This document shows, in pieces, positions 34,986 to 43,722 of a stretch of DNA of 64,000 bases. The stretch comes from Firmicutes bacterium UBA4996 (GTDB lineage Bacteria > Bacillota > Limnochordia > Darwinibacteriales > Darwinibacteriaceae). The notes under the pieces are model-generated. The model worked only from the letters and a program-made list of their open reading frames with translations, was not told where the DNA came from and made no database searches. The position numbers were made by a program, and so were the translations under genes. Position 1 is the first letter of the stretch. The number at the start of each line of letters is the position of its first letter. The stretch covers positions 54,500 to 118,499 of the forward strand of contig DGYW01000058.1 in the NCBI GenBank assembly GCA_002396805.1, read 5' to 3'.

Positions 34986-34993
34986 TTTAGCTA

Positions 34994-35025
34994 GAAAACA
35001 GGTCAAGACTCCGCTGACCTGTTTT
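34994..35025 (+). terminator. hairpin after the aminotransferase gene
   Basis: AAAACAGGTCA and TGACCTGTTTT form an 11-bp stem around a nine-base loop, ending in four T residues; a likely terminator, possibly working on both strands. Confidence 0.7.
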
Positions 35026-35045
35026 GCTGATCGGGAGGGTTTAAA

Positions 35046-35858
35046 GTGCAGTTCACTAAGTATCATGGGCTTGGAAATGACTTTATTTTTGTGGAAGACT
35101 TTGGAGGGAATCTCGTACCTAATGGCGAAAGTCTTGCTAAACTCATCTGCCACCGCCAATTTGGCATCGGTGCAGATGGTTTAGTGTTAGTTACTGGCGA
35201 TGCTAGTCAGTACACCATGCGCATCTTTAACTCCGATGGTAGTGAAGCGGAAATGTGCGGTAACGCCATTCGTTGTATGGCTGATTACTTGTTAGAACAT
35301 CGTTTGGCAACGGGACCTGTCTTGACTATCGGCACCATTAGCGGCCCTAAGGAGATTAGGGTTGCCGGTGATTTGTACGTGGTGGACATGGGAGAACCGG
35401 ATTTTTCGTTCAATAAGGGAGAAATGGTAGAACTGGATTCCCATGGTGAAATTTGGACCGCCTATCCGGTTTCTATGGGTAACCCCCATGGCGTTGTGTT
35501 CGTTGAGGACATGGAGGAATTGGATTATTGTACTTGGGGTCCCCGTTTAGAAGCCCATTCTACTTGGCCCCACAAGGCCAATATTGAGTTTACCCAAGTC
35601 TTAAGCTCAAATCATCTGAGTGTACGAGTATGGGAGAGGGGCGCAGGTCCCACCTTGGCTTGTGGCACAGGTGCCTGTGCTGCAGCGGTAGTGGCGAGCA
35701 AATTAGGTTTGGTTGATGCAGGACCAGTAAGGGTTACATTGCCGGGAGGGGACTTGTTGATTGAGTGGGCGGCTGATAATCGAGTCTTTATGACTGGGCC
35801 TGCCACTAAAGTCTTTACCGGTGTAATTAATATCAATAATCTAGAAAGCGAGAGATAA
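35046..35858 (+). CDS. dapF: diaminopimelate epimerase
   Basis: Converts LL- to meso-diaminopimelate for lysine and peptidoglycan. The 270-residue protein has YHGLGNDFIFVE at the N-terminus, the first catalytic Cys in EMCGNAIRC (nt 35251-35277) and the second in ACGTGACAAAV (nt 35659-35691). GTG 35046 follows GGGAGGG. The glycerophosphodiesterase gene follows after 2 bp. Confidence 0.96.
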   Translation: MQFTKYHGLGNDFIFVEDFGGNLVPNGESLAKLICHRQFGIGADGLVLVTGDASQYTMRIFNSDGSEAEMCGNAIRCMADYLLEHRLATGPVLTIGTISGPKEIRVAGDLYVVDMGEPDFSFNKGEMVELDSHGEIWTAYPVSMGNPHGVVFVEDMEELDYCTWGPRLEAHSTWPHKANIEFTQVLSSNHLSVRVWERGAGPTLACGTGACAAAVVASKLGLVDAGPVRVTLPGGDLLIEWAADNRVFMTGPATKVFTGVININNLESER

Positions 35859-35860
35859 CT

Positions 35861-36571
35861 ATGTTAGTTGTAGCACACAGAGGATATTCGAGTAAAGCAC
35901 CAGAAAACACCATGGCCGCTTTTGAAATGGCCTTGGACGTTGGTTCGGATGGTCTGGAGTTAGACGTTCACCTCACGAAGGATGGCGAAGTTGTCGTTAT
36001 CCATGATCATACTTTAGAGAGGACTTCTAACGGTGTTGGTATAGTAGAGCAATATACTCTTGCGGAACTTCAGAAGTTAGATGCCGGTTCTTGGTTCTCT
36101 CCTGAATTTGCAGGAGAACGCCTACCAAGTCTGCGGGAAGTCTGCGAATTAGTTAAAGACAAGGATATCTTGTTTAATGTGGAGTTAAAGGTGGGTTTGG
36201 GTTTTGAGCAACTAAATGCTAAGGTTGCTGAACTTCTTGATGAATACGATCTGCACGAGAAGACTGTAATTTCTTCTTTTAATCATTATGCTCTGGTTCA
36301 CTTTAAGCAAATTCGGCCTAAAACCCGTACGGGAATTCTCTATAGTGCTGCCCTGGTAAACCCTTGGGAATACGCAAAGAGTATTGGCGCCACCGCTTTA
36401 CACCCTAGTCACAAGGGTATCATCCCGGAGATTGTGAGCGGCGCTCAGCAAAGCGGCGTCATGGTTAACGTATGGACTGTGGATGCCCCTGTAGATATTG
36501 AACGGATGAAGATTGCTAAGGTAGATAGCATTATTACAAACGTTCCCGAAAGAGTGCAAGACCTACTGTAA
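35861..36571 (+). CDS. glycerophosphodiester phosphodiesterase
   Basis: A 236-residue GDPD-family enzyme hydrolysing glycerophosphodiesters to glycerol 3-phosphate and an alcohol. The catalytic pair appears in VAHRGYSSKAPENTMAAF, the metal ligands in GLELDVHLTKDGEVVVIHDHTLERTS and NVELK. There is no signal peptide, so it acts in the cytoplasm. Co-transcribed with dapF. Confidence 0.93.
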   Translation: MLVVAHRGYSSKAPENTMAAFEMALDVGSDGLELDVHLTKDGEVVVIHDHTLERTSNGVGIVEQYTLAELQKLDAGSWFSPEFAGERLPSLREVCELVKDKDILFNVELKVGLGFEQLNAKVAELLDEYDLHEKTVISSFNHYALVHFKQIRPKTRTGILYSAALVNPWEYAKSIGATALHPSHKGIIPEIVSGAQQSGVMVNVWTVDAPVDIERMKIAKVDSIITNVPERVQDLL

Positions 36572-36583
36572 AGGGGGAGTTAG

Positions 36584-37291
36584 ATGGCCCTTAACCACCG
36601 TTTAGAAGAGTTGCAAATTGATAGTGATTGGATTTTGTCAGCGATAGGCGAAAACGTCATGATTTCCGACTTGAAACACAACCTGATTTGGATGAGTGAT
36701 GGAGCGAAGGAGCTCTTCACCGAAATGAGTTCTGCCACAAAGGTTACTCCGGATAGGATGATGGGCGCTAGTATTGGACCCTACCACAAGAACTTTGCTA
36801 GGGTGGCCGCAATTCTCACTGATGTGAAGAAATTGCCCCACACTGGTTATGTGCAAATTGGTAGTTTCTACGCTCGGCTGACCGCTGCCGCGATCCGCAA
36901 TCCCGAAGGTAGACATGTTGGTAATGTGGTGGTATGGCGAGATATCACGGAGGAAAAACGTCTAGAACTAGAAATTAAGGATGCTTACGAGAAAGTACAA
37001 GAGGAGCAGGAACTATCCCAAAAGATGGTGGAAGATTTAGCCCTCATCCCAGATAAAATCGCCCATTTGGTGAATTCTATTACGGCCATTGCTAAGCAGA
37101 CCAATTTAGTGGCCTTAAACGCTTCTATTGAGGCGGCCAGAGCCGGCGAGCATGGTCGAGGTTTTGAGATTGTGGCCCAGGAGATTCGCAAGCTGTCAGA
37201 TGGTTCCACAGATGCAGCCAATAAAGTCCAAGAGGCAATTGATGAGGTTAATACACTAATTCAGAGAATTTTGGATTTGCAACAAGGATAA
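36584..37291 (+). CDS. soluble PAS-MCP signalling protein, short form
   Basis: A 235-residue cytoplasmic protein: a PAS-like domain (about residues 20-125, with [15 protein letters not shown] at its end), a short coiled coil, then the highly conserved hairpin tip of chemotaxis receptors ([37 protein letters not shown]). It has no membrane segment and the signalling domain is truncated to about 90 residues, leaving little or no room for methylation helices. It may interact with CheA/CheW or work in another signalling context; no che genes are in the window. It is the last gene before a terminator. Confidence 0.78.
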   Translation: MALNHRLEELQIDSDWILSAIGENVMISDLKHNLIWMSDGAKELFTEMSSATKVTPDRMMGASIGPYHKNFARVAAILTDVKKLPHTGYVQIGSFYARLTAAAIRNPEGRHVGNVVVWRDITEEKRLELEIKDAYEKVQEEQELSQKMVEDLALIPDKIAHLVNSITAIAKQTNLVALNASIEAARAGEHGRGFEIVAQEIRKLSDGSTDAANKVQEAIDEVNTLIQRILDLQQG

Positions 37292-37315
37292 GGAGTGGCC
37301 CCGCCACTCCTTTTT
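37291..37315 (+). terminator. rho-independent terminator
   Basis: GGAGTGGC / GCCACTCC stem with a CCC loop followed by TTTTT, directly after the PAS-MCP stop. Confidence 0.9.
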
Positions 37316-37341
37316 AGGATCAATTCCGGGAGGTGGAGATT

Positions 37342-38241
37342 ATGGCTGTTATTGAAGTGGTGGAATTGAAAAAGAGATTTGGGGACTTTTTTGCTCTAGA
37401 TGGAGTTAATTTAACGGTAGAAAAAGGCGAGATTTACGGATTTATTGGACCCAACGGCGCCGGTAAGACCACCACGATCAGAATACTTTTGGGTATGCTC
37501 CAGGCGACTTCTGGTCAAGCACTTGTTTTTGGTCAGGATGCTTGGTCTGACGCGCTGAAAATTCATGAGCGGGTAGCCTACGTGCCAGGAGAAGTCAGCT
37601 TGTGGCCTAACTTGACTGGAGGCGAAGTTATTGATTTCTTCATGCGCCTCAGGGGTAGGCAAGCGAATAACCGTCGTGACGAACTTATTGAAAGGTTTGA
37701 TCTAGATCCTTCCAAAAAGTGCCGGACATATTCTAAGGGGAACCGCCAAAAGGTGGCTTTAATTGCCGCTTTTGCTTCTGAGGCCGATTTCTATATTTTA
37801 GACGAGCCAACATCGGGTTTGGATCCTCTCATGGAACATGTTTTTCAAGACTGTATTCGTGAGGCCAAGAAACAGGGGAAGAGTATATTGCTCTCGAGCC
37901 ACATTCTCTCTGAAGTGGAGAAGCTTTGCGACCGAGTGAGCATCATCAGAAGTGGGCAGATCATTGAAAGTGGTACACTAGATGAACTGCGCCACCTTAC
38001 TCGAACGGCGATTAAGGTAACAACCAGGTCCCCTCTAAAGGGCTTGGCAGACTTTCCAGGGGTGCACGATCTGCAGGACAATCGCGGTGTTACTCACTTT
38101 GCGGTGGATGGAGAGGCGTTGGGCGCTGTAATAGAACATCTAAGTAAATTTGGAATTAGCCAACTGGAGAGTGCACCACCTACGCTTGAAGATCTCTTTC
38201 TTCATCACTATCAGGGGGCGGGAGGACCAGAGAATGGCTAG
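37342..38241 (+). CDS. ABC exporter ATP-binding protein
   Basis: A 299-residue ATPase with Walker A GPNGAGKTTT, a signature in the form YSKGNRQKV (degenerate C-motif, common in this exporter group), Walker B FYILDEPTSGLDP and the H-loop SSH. ATG 37342 follows GGGAGG at nine bases. The permease gene overlaps its end by 8 bp. Likely exports a lipid, peptide or drug, as for YhcH/tetronasin-type exporters; substrate unknown. Confidence 0.9.
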   Translation: MAVIEVVELKKRFGDFFALDGVNLTVEKGEIYGFIGPNGAGKTTTIRILLGMLQATSGQALVFGQDAWSDALKIHERVAYVPGEVSLWPNLTGGEVIDFFMRLRGRQANNRRDELIERFDLDPSKKCRTYSKGNRQKVALIAAFASEADFYILDEPTSGLDPLMEHVFQDCIREAKKQGKSILLSSHILSEVEKLCDRVSIIRSGQIIESGTLDELRHLTRTAIKVTTRSPLKGLADFPGVHDLQDNRGVTHFAVDGEALGAVIEHLSKFGISQLESAPPTLEDLFLHHYQGAGGPENG

Positions 38242-39838
38242 AGATCTGTTTGTCCGTTTAAGGCATCTTGGTCTATTTATTCTGCGTAGGGATAGGCTCC
38301 AGCTAGCCATCTGGATTTTTGCCATAGCTTCGCTTAATGTTATGGTGGCTCTTGCTTATGATGGCCTGTATCAAAATGCTGTAGAGCGGGCAACCATGGC
38401 GGAAATTATGCAGAATCCCGCGATGACATTCATGCTTGGGCCGGGTTATGGGTTGGATGACTATACAATAGGTGCCATGATGGGGCACCAAATGCTTCTT
38501 TTTTCGGCTTTGGGTGTGGCTATCATGAATATTCTTTTAGTTGCGAGACATTCAAGGGCCGATGAAGAGGCCGGGCGCACCGAGTTAATTCGTTCTTTGC
38601 CAGTAGGTAGATTAGCAAGTTTGGGAGCTATTTTAGTCGTTGCAGTATTGGTAAATATTGGATTAGCATTGGTTGTGAGTTTTAGTTTGTTTGCTTGTCA
38701 AGTGGAATCGGTTACTCTTGCGGGCTCTCTCCTCTACGGCTTTCTTTTGGGAGTGGTGGGTTTTCTTTTCGCGGCAATTACCGCGTTGCTTGCGCAAATG
38801 ACAGAGAGCTCCCGAGGTACATTGGGCTATTCTCTTGCAGCTTTGGGCCTATGCTATATTGTGCGGGGAGTAGGCGATGTGAGTAGTGAGCTTTTGGCTA
38901 TACTGTCCCCATTAGGGATGATCCTGCGAGCTCAAGTTTATGTGAATAATCTGTGGTGGCCGGTGTATTCAGTTACGATTCTAGGGATAATATTCGCGGG
39001 TGGCGCCTTTTTCATAAATTCACGCAGAGATTTGGGTGGCGGATTAATCTCGGCCCGACCAGGACGCACTACTGCTTCTACTTTTTTGCGTGGTCCCTTC
39101 GGTCTAGCATTAAACTTGCAACAAACTACCATTATTGCTTGGTTAGTGGGACTCTTTCTTTTAGGTTTGAGTTATGGTTCTGTCTTCGGTGACGTGGAGC
39201 TTTTTCTTGAAGGTAATGAGTTTCTCCGGGATATTCTGCCTATGGCTCTAGGCTTCACTCTGACAGAGCAATTCCTTGCTTTGTTAATGTCCATTCTTGC
39301 CATGTTAGCTACCGTTCCGGCCCTGTTAGTGTTGCTTAAAGTGCGGGCTGAGGAGGGGGACACACATGTGGAGCAGGTATTAGCAACAGCCATATCCAGA
39401 ACTCGAATATTATTGAGTTTTGTGTCCTTAGGGGTTGTGGTAGGACTTCTGAGTCTGGTTTTGTCGGGGCTGGGCCTTTGGTTGGCGGCCAATGGAGTAA
39501 TGGATGAGTCTATTTCGGTAATGACGATTATGCAAGCTAGCTTGGCCCAATTTCCCGCGATTCTTGTTATGCTAGCTCTGGCTACTTTTTTGTTTGGCTG
39601 GTGGCCTCAATACATTAACTTAGTGTGGTTGTATTTTGCTTACTCCTTGTTTACGGTCTATTTTGGCGTATTGCTAAAGTTGCCTACCTGGTTAAAACGA
39701 CTTTCTCCTTTTGGAGTGTTGCCCCAGATGCCTATTGAACCTTTCGAGCCTATAGTGGCGCTTTGGCTTATTGCCTTTTTTGTGATTGTATTGCTGTTGG
39801 GATTAAAGGGATTCACAAGGCGCGATTTGAACAACTAA
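38234..39838 (+). CDS. ABC-2 type exporter permease
   Basis: A 534-residue membrane protein with about 12 hydrophobic segments, arranged as two six-helix halves, as in tetronasin/polyketide-type exporter permeases. The charged loop ARHSRADEEAGRTELIRSLPVGR (nt about 38543-38611) is typical of this group and a second one, KVRAEEGDTHVEQVLATAISRTR, appears in the second half. ATG 38234 follows GGGAGGACC. Pairs with the preceding ATPase. Confidence 0.85.
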   Translation: MARDLFVRLRHLGLFILRRDRLQLAIWIFAIASLNVMVALAYDGLYQNAVERATMAEIMQNPAMTFMLGPGYGLDDYTIGAMMGHQMLLFSALGVAIMNILLVARHSRADEEAGRTELIRSLPVGRLASLGAILVVAVLVNIGLALVVSFSLFACQVESVTLAGSLLYGFLLGVVGFLFAAITALLAQMTESSRGTLGYSLAALGLCYIVRGVGDVSSELLAILSPLGMILRAQVYVNNLWWPVYSVTILGIIFAGGAFFINSRRDLGGGLISARPGRTTASTFLRGPFGLALNLQQTTIIAWLVGLFLLGLSYGSVFGDVELFLEGNEFLRDILPMALGFTLTEQFLALLMSILAMLATVPALLVLLKVRAEEGDTHVEQVLATAISRTRILLSFVSLGVVVGLLSLVLSGLGLWLAANGVMDESISVMTIMQASLAQFPAILVMLALATFLFGWWPQYINLVWLYFAYSLFTVYFGVLLKLPTWLKRLSPFGVLPQMPIEPFEPIVALWLIAFFVIVLLLGLKGFTRRDLNN

Positions 39839-39882
39839 AAAACAAGAGCAGCTCTATTTCTAGAACTGGCTCTTGTTTTTTT
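39835..39882 (+). terminator. terminator between exporter and M42 genes
   Basis: AAAAACAAGAGC and GCTCTTGTTTTT form a long stem (with an interior loop containing CTAGAA) flanked by A and T runs; probably serves both converging transcripts. Confidence 0.85.
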
Positions 39883-39898
39883 AGCTTTGTGAACGGAA

Positions 39899-40897
39899 TT
39901 AGACAACTCCGCCAAGGTCTGTGCCGGCTAAGGCCACTACTAGGTCCACACAGGCTTGCACATCACGTACGTCCACCATTTCGGAAGGTGAATGGACATA
40001 ACGGGTGGGAATGGAGATAGCTCCTGAGGGAATCCCTGCCTTAGTCAGGTGAATTGCTCCTGCATCTGTTCCACCAGCATCTAATACTTCCATTTGATAA
40101 GGGATGCTATTTTTCTCTGCCAAATCAATAAGTAGTTCCTTGACCTTAGGATGGACAAGAAGGGAGGAGTCTTTAACCTTAATGGCGGCCCCTTTTCCTA
40201 AAGAGACTTCCATCCGTCTTGCTTCAGGCATATCACCTGTCAAAGTCACATCGAGGGCGATGCCCAGATCAGGTTCTAAGCCATAAGCAGAAGTTCTTGC
40301 TCCCCTGAGACCAACTTCCTCTTGAGTGGTGAAGACGAAGTAGAGGGTGTTAAGGGGTTTTTCTAGCTTCTTGAGGGCTTCTACCAATACGGCACACCCA
40401 ACGCGGTCATCCATGCTTTTGGCGATGAGGCGATTTCCTAAATCTGTGAATTCCCGATGGAAGATTCCAAATTCGCCAACGGAGACTAGTTTTTGGGCTT
40501 CTTCTTTGTTGTCGGCTCCTAGATCAATGTATAACTTATCGAGATTGAGTTCTTTCCAATCACCTTTTTCTTGGTAGATCACGCCAATCGCACCACTGGC
40601 AAAGCGGACCCGGTTGCCCACCAGGGTGGAAATTCCTACGCCTCCTACATTGGAGAAACGGAGGAAACCCTGATCATCTATGTGGGTCACGATCACGCCG
40701 ATTTCATCGGTATGGGCTGCGAACATGATCGTTTTACCGTTTTCTTGACCTCGCTTAATTGCGATTAGATTACCCATGACATCGGTCCTAATCTCGTCCA
40801 CATGATCTTTTACCATGGTCTTGATTAAATCCGTGACTTCCGTTTCAAAACCAGATGGCCCAAAGGCCTCGGTTAATCGTTGAATAACTGTCTTCAT
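39899..40897 (-). CDS. M42 family metallopeptidase (third of three)
   Basis: A 332-residue M42 aminopeptidase (glutamyl aminopeptidase/TET family), a dinuclear metal enzyme forming large dodecamers. Visible: FAAHTDEIGVIVTHI (metal His-Asp), SMDDRVGCAVLVEAL (bridging Asp), TTQEEVGLRGA (catalytic and metal Glu), ALDVTLTGD and RYVHSPSEMV. It is 5 bp behind the next M42 gene on the minus strand. Substrates are usually small peptides with acidic or non-polar N-termini. Confidence 0.93.
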   Translation of the reverse strand: MKTVIQRLTEAFGPSGFETEVTDLIKTMVKDHVDEIRTDVMGNLIAIKRGQENGKTIMFAAHTDEIGVIVTHIDDQGFLRFSNVGGVGISTLVGNRVRFASGAIGVIYQEKGDWKELNLDKLYIDLGADNKEEAQKLVSVGEFGIFHREFTDLGNRLIAKSMDDRVGCAVLVEALKKLEKPLNTLYFVFTTQEEVGLRGARTSAYGLEPDLGIALDVTLTGDMPEARRMEVSLGKGAAIKVKDSSLLVHPKVKELLIDLAEKNSIPYQMEVLDAGGTDAGAIHLTKAGIPSGAISIPTRYVHSPSEMVDVRDVQACVDLVVALAGTDLGGVV

Positions 40898-40902
40898 GTA
40901 GA

Positions 40903-41922
40903 TTATCCCTCCCTTTCTTGGAGACGCCGTAAGTAGTTCTTAACTAGTTGATAAACACCGTCAAAGTCGTCTTGACTCATGACCGATACTGGTGAGTGGA
41001 TATAGCGACAAGGCACCGCAATGGTGGCCACTTTGGCACCCTCTTTGGTTAGCTGAATTCTTCCCGCATCTGTTCCACCAGTATTGGTACGGCGTACTTG
41101 TACTGGAATATTTTCTTCTTTTGCGATCCGAAATAACTCTCGTACAAGTGGTGGATGGGGAATAGTGGCTCGATCCATCACCGTAATGGCCGGTCCTTTT
41201 CCTACAGAAGTGGCGTGTTTGTGCTCCTTTGTTTCGGGCACATCAGAAGCGGTGGTGCCTTCTAGAATTAGGGCAATATCTGGCTCGATTTGATACGCAG
41301 CTACACCTGCTCCCCTTAGACCAACTTCTTCTTGTACTGTGAAAGCGGCAATTAAGGGAAAAGTAACCTCTTCTTGGAACAACCTGATGGCCAGTGCACA
41401 ACCGACTCGGTCGTCTAGGGCTTTCGCTTTCACTTTGTTGTGACCAAATTCCTCATATTTAGTAGTGAAGTAAGCGATATCGCCTAATTTGACTAGACGT
41501 TCCGCTTCTTCTTTACTTTTTGCTCCAATATCAATCAATAGTTCTTGGATGGTCAGGGCCCTCTGGCGCTCTTCGGGGCGTTGGAGATGAATAGGCTTAC
41601 TACCAATGACTCCATTAACCTTTTTAGATCCCACTACTACAGTCTTGGCCACTAATACCCTAGGATCGACACCACCAATTGGCCTGAATTTCAGATAGCC
41701 ATTACTTTCGATACCTACAATCATGAGAGCCACCTCGTCCATGTGGGCAGCTAACATCACCCGTGGGCCAGGGGCATTGGCATTTTTAATGGCTAGCAAG
41801 TTTCCCAAAGCGTCTGTTTTAATTTCGTCGGCGTGGGGCGCAATCTCGCTACGGATTAAATCCCGCACTTCACCTTCTTGCCCAGGTGCGCCACACACTT
41901 CTGTTAAGCGGGCTAGAAGCAT
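40903..41922 (-). CDS. M42 family metallopeptidase (second of three)
   Basis: A 339-residue paralogue of its neighbours. Motifs: LAAHMDEVALMIVGI, ALDDRVGCALAIRLF, FTVQEEVGLRGAGVAA and RYIHSPVSVMS. The metal ligand after the catalytic region reads LILEGTTASD, with Glu in place of the Asp found in the other two copies. Its start overlaps the stop of the upstream M42 gene by 10 bp, so the three are one transcript. Confidence 0.93.
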   Translation of the reverse strand: MLLARLTEVCGAPGQEGEVRDLIRSEIAPHADEIKTDALGNLLAIKNANAPGPRVMLAAHMDEVALMIVGIESNGYLKFRPIGGVDPRVLVAKTVVVGSKKVNGVIGSKPIHLQRPEERQRALTIQELLIDIGAKSKEEAERLVKLGDIAYFTTKYEEFGHNKVKAKALDDRVGCALAIRLFQEEVTFPLIAAFTVQEEVGLRGAGVAAYQIEPDIALILEGTTASDVPETKEHKHATSVGKGPAITVMDRATIPHPPLVRELFRIAKEENIPVQVRRTNTGGTDAGRIQLTKEGAKVATIAVPCRYIHSPVSVMSQDDFDGVYQLVKNYLRRLQEREG

Positions 41923-42968
41923 GTCAATCCCTCCACAAATTCATTATCCAATCCAGCGATGAACAAAGCCATCAGTTTTCCCGTGCGTTTCACATCCTCA
42001 TAATCTAGGGTCTCGATGGGGGTGTGCATATAACGTAGGGGGATGGAAAGGAGAATGGTTGCCACACCGGCTCTAGTTACTTGGATGGCATAGGCATCTG
42101 TGCCACCAGGTGAAGGGGAAGGATCCACAGAATAATTAATATTCCACTCCTTAGCGGTTTCCACCATTCGCTCGTACACCTTTGGATGGACATGGGGTCC
42201 AATTGCCACTCCAGGGCCTTGACTGAGTTTGATCGTGTCACTCTCTGGCAAACCTGGCTGATCTCCAAAACCTACATCGATAGCTATACCTAAATCTGGA
42301 ACAATGCCGTAGGTACTGGTTACTGCACCCCGGAGTCCGACCTCCTCTTGAACGGTGGCAACACCATAGACATCTGCTTCGTGCTTTAATTCTGTGAGAA
42401 CTTTAAAACACTCAAAAATAGCGGCCACCCCGGCCCGGTCGTCGAAGGCTTTACCCGCCATAAGGGATCCTTGCAGATCCACAACTTCTCGTTTGATGGT
42501 GGCTAAATCACCAATGCGGACAAGTTCTTGCACCTGCCCCACAGTGTCATAACCCACATCGATGAACAGGTCCTCCAATTTGACAGCTTGGTTTTGCTCA
42601 CCTTGGGTTTGCACATGGGGAGGTTTTGCCCCAATGATTCCAGTTAATTGTGCTTTGCCATGGACTATCACTTCTTGCCCGAGCAAAACCCGCTGGTCGA
42701 ATCCTCCAACGGTGCTAAAGCGGAGAAAACCGTCTTTTTCTATCTTAGTAATAATTAGACCAATTTCGTCCATGTGGGCGGCTAACATGATCTTAGGCCT
42801 GCCCTTGGCTCCTTGTCCCTTTTTGAGCATAATCACGTTGCCCAGTTTGTCGGTGCGAATTTCATCAGCCCACAAGCAGGCTTCTTTGATGGGCTCCGCC
42901 ACTTCCTGCTCGTATCCGGATATGCCCGATGCTTCGCTCAGGGTCCGGAAGAATTGTTTTACATCCAC
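41913..42968 (-). CDS. M42 family metallopeptidase (first of three)
   Basis: The first gene of the minus-strand M42 trio, 351 residues from GTG at 42968 behind AAAGGAGGGA; a longer frame opening at 43067 reads through this ribosome site and into the divergent gene, so it is rejected. Motifs: LAAHMDEIGLIITKI, AFDDRAGVAAIFECF, ATVQEEVGLRGAVTS, AIDVGFGDQPGLPES and RYMHTPIETLD. The three paralogues are clearly diverged, which suggests different peptide preferences. Confidence 0.93.
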   Translation of the reverse strand: MDVKQFFRTLSEASGISGYEQEVAEPIKEACLWADEIRTDKLGNVIMLKKGQGAKGRPKIMLAAHMDEIGLIITKIEKDGFLRFSTVGGFDQRVLLGQEVIVHGKAQLTGIIGAKPPHVQTQGEQNQAVKLEDLFIDVGYDTVGQVQELVRIGDLATIKREVVDLQGSLMAGKAFDDRAGVAAIFECFKVLTELKHEADVYGVATVQEEVGLRGAVTSTYGIVPDLGIAIDVGFGDQPGLPESDTIKLSQGPGVAIGPHVHPKVYERMVETAKEWNINYSVDPSPSPGGTDAYAIQVTRAGVATILLSIPLRYMHTPIETLDYEDVKRTGKLMALFIAGLDNEFVEGLTCF

Positions 42969-43070
42969 GCATTTCCCTCCTTTGCAGTTTGCTTGTATTA
43001 TTTCTAGTTCGTCGGAGGAAAAACCTGCATAACCTAGAATTAATCTAGATGGGAAGAGGTGTTCCACAAT

Positions 43071-43472
43071 ATGGGAACCAATCGTGAGTCCGCCACCGAT
43101 GGTGGTGTTTATCTTATCTGGATCTATTTACCGAAGGCGATCGAGCTTTCCGTAGGTAAGCTAGGAACCCTTTCTTTTGAAGAAGGGGTTTATGCCTATT
43201 GCGGAAGTGCCCAACGGGCGCTACAAAAGCGCCTCGCTCGACACGCTAGATTAGATAAAAAACTCCATTGGCACATCGATTATTTGCGATCCCGCGCCCA
43301 GTATTTAGGCTCGGTCGTGTTTTTCAATCAGCCGAAATCAGGAGAGTGTTGGTTGGTGCAAGAATTATTACGTATCCCGGGTAGCTTTTTCCCCGCTAGT
43401 GGCTTTGGCTCTTCTGATTGCACATGTGCTGCTCACTTGGTGCAGGTGCCTTTGGCTTTTCCTAAGAAATAG
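43071..43472 (+). CDS. DUF123 / GIY-YIG-like nuclease family protein
   Basis: About 133 residues (ATG 43071; GTG 43059 in frame is possible). The sequence GGVYLIWIYL ... FEEGVYAYCGSAQRALQKRLARH followed by HWHIDYLRSRA matches the DUF123 family, small GIY-YIG-superfamily proteins sometimes fused to endonuclease III. Nuclease activity is not proven for the family. It diverges from the M42 genes across about 100 bp. Confidence 0.8.
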   Translation: MGTNRESATDGGVYLIWIYLPKAIELSVGKLGTLSFEEGVYAYCGSAQRALQKRLARHARLDKKLHWHIDYLRSRAQYLGSVVFFNQPKSGECWLVQELLRIPGSFFPASGFGSSDCTCAAHLVQVPLAFPKK

Positions 43473-43476
43473 AGAT

Positions 43477-43671
43477 TTAGTATCTTTTGGCAATGCGGTT
43501 CATCATATTGATTTGGGTGCGACAAAGGCGCTCACACTCTTCGATACTAGAAATTAGGTCGCTATTCTTTTTAGGATGAAGTTCATCAATACTCTCTTGA
43601 CAAAGGGTCTGTAATTCATTTAGTCGTTCCAATAGTCTCCAGATAACATCAGTAGGTTGCACTTTTGACAT
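43477..43671 (-). CDS. small helical protein, unknown
   Basis: 64 residues, highly charged and predicted to be helical (IWRLLERLNELQTLCQESIDEL, then a second helix with ECERLC), no known family. A TGn-extended -10 box on the same strand 28 bp upstream supports it as a real gene; GAAAGG lies just before the ATG, rather close. It converges on the DUF123 gene with 4 bp between stops. Confidence 0.5.
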   Translation of the reverse strand: MSKVQPTDVIWRLLERLNELQTLCQESIDELHPKKNSDLISSIEECERLCRTQINMMNRIAKRY

Positions 43672-43698
43672 CCTTTCTCAGTTGATTGCTGTTTCATA

Positions 43699-43707
43699 AT
43701 TATAACA
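43699..43707 (-). promoter_or_regulatory. extended -10 box for the small minus-strand gene
   Basis: On the minus strand the sequence is TGTTATAAT. The same region is AT-rich on the plus strand and may also serve tldD. Confidence 0.4.
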
Positions 43708-43722
43708 TTAAAGGGAGGTTTT

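Noticed and set aside
42969..43067. 33-residue N-terminal extension of the first M42 peptidase
   Set aside because: It reads through a strong ribosome binding site and overlaps the divergent DUF123 gene; it has no similarity to M42 enzymes.
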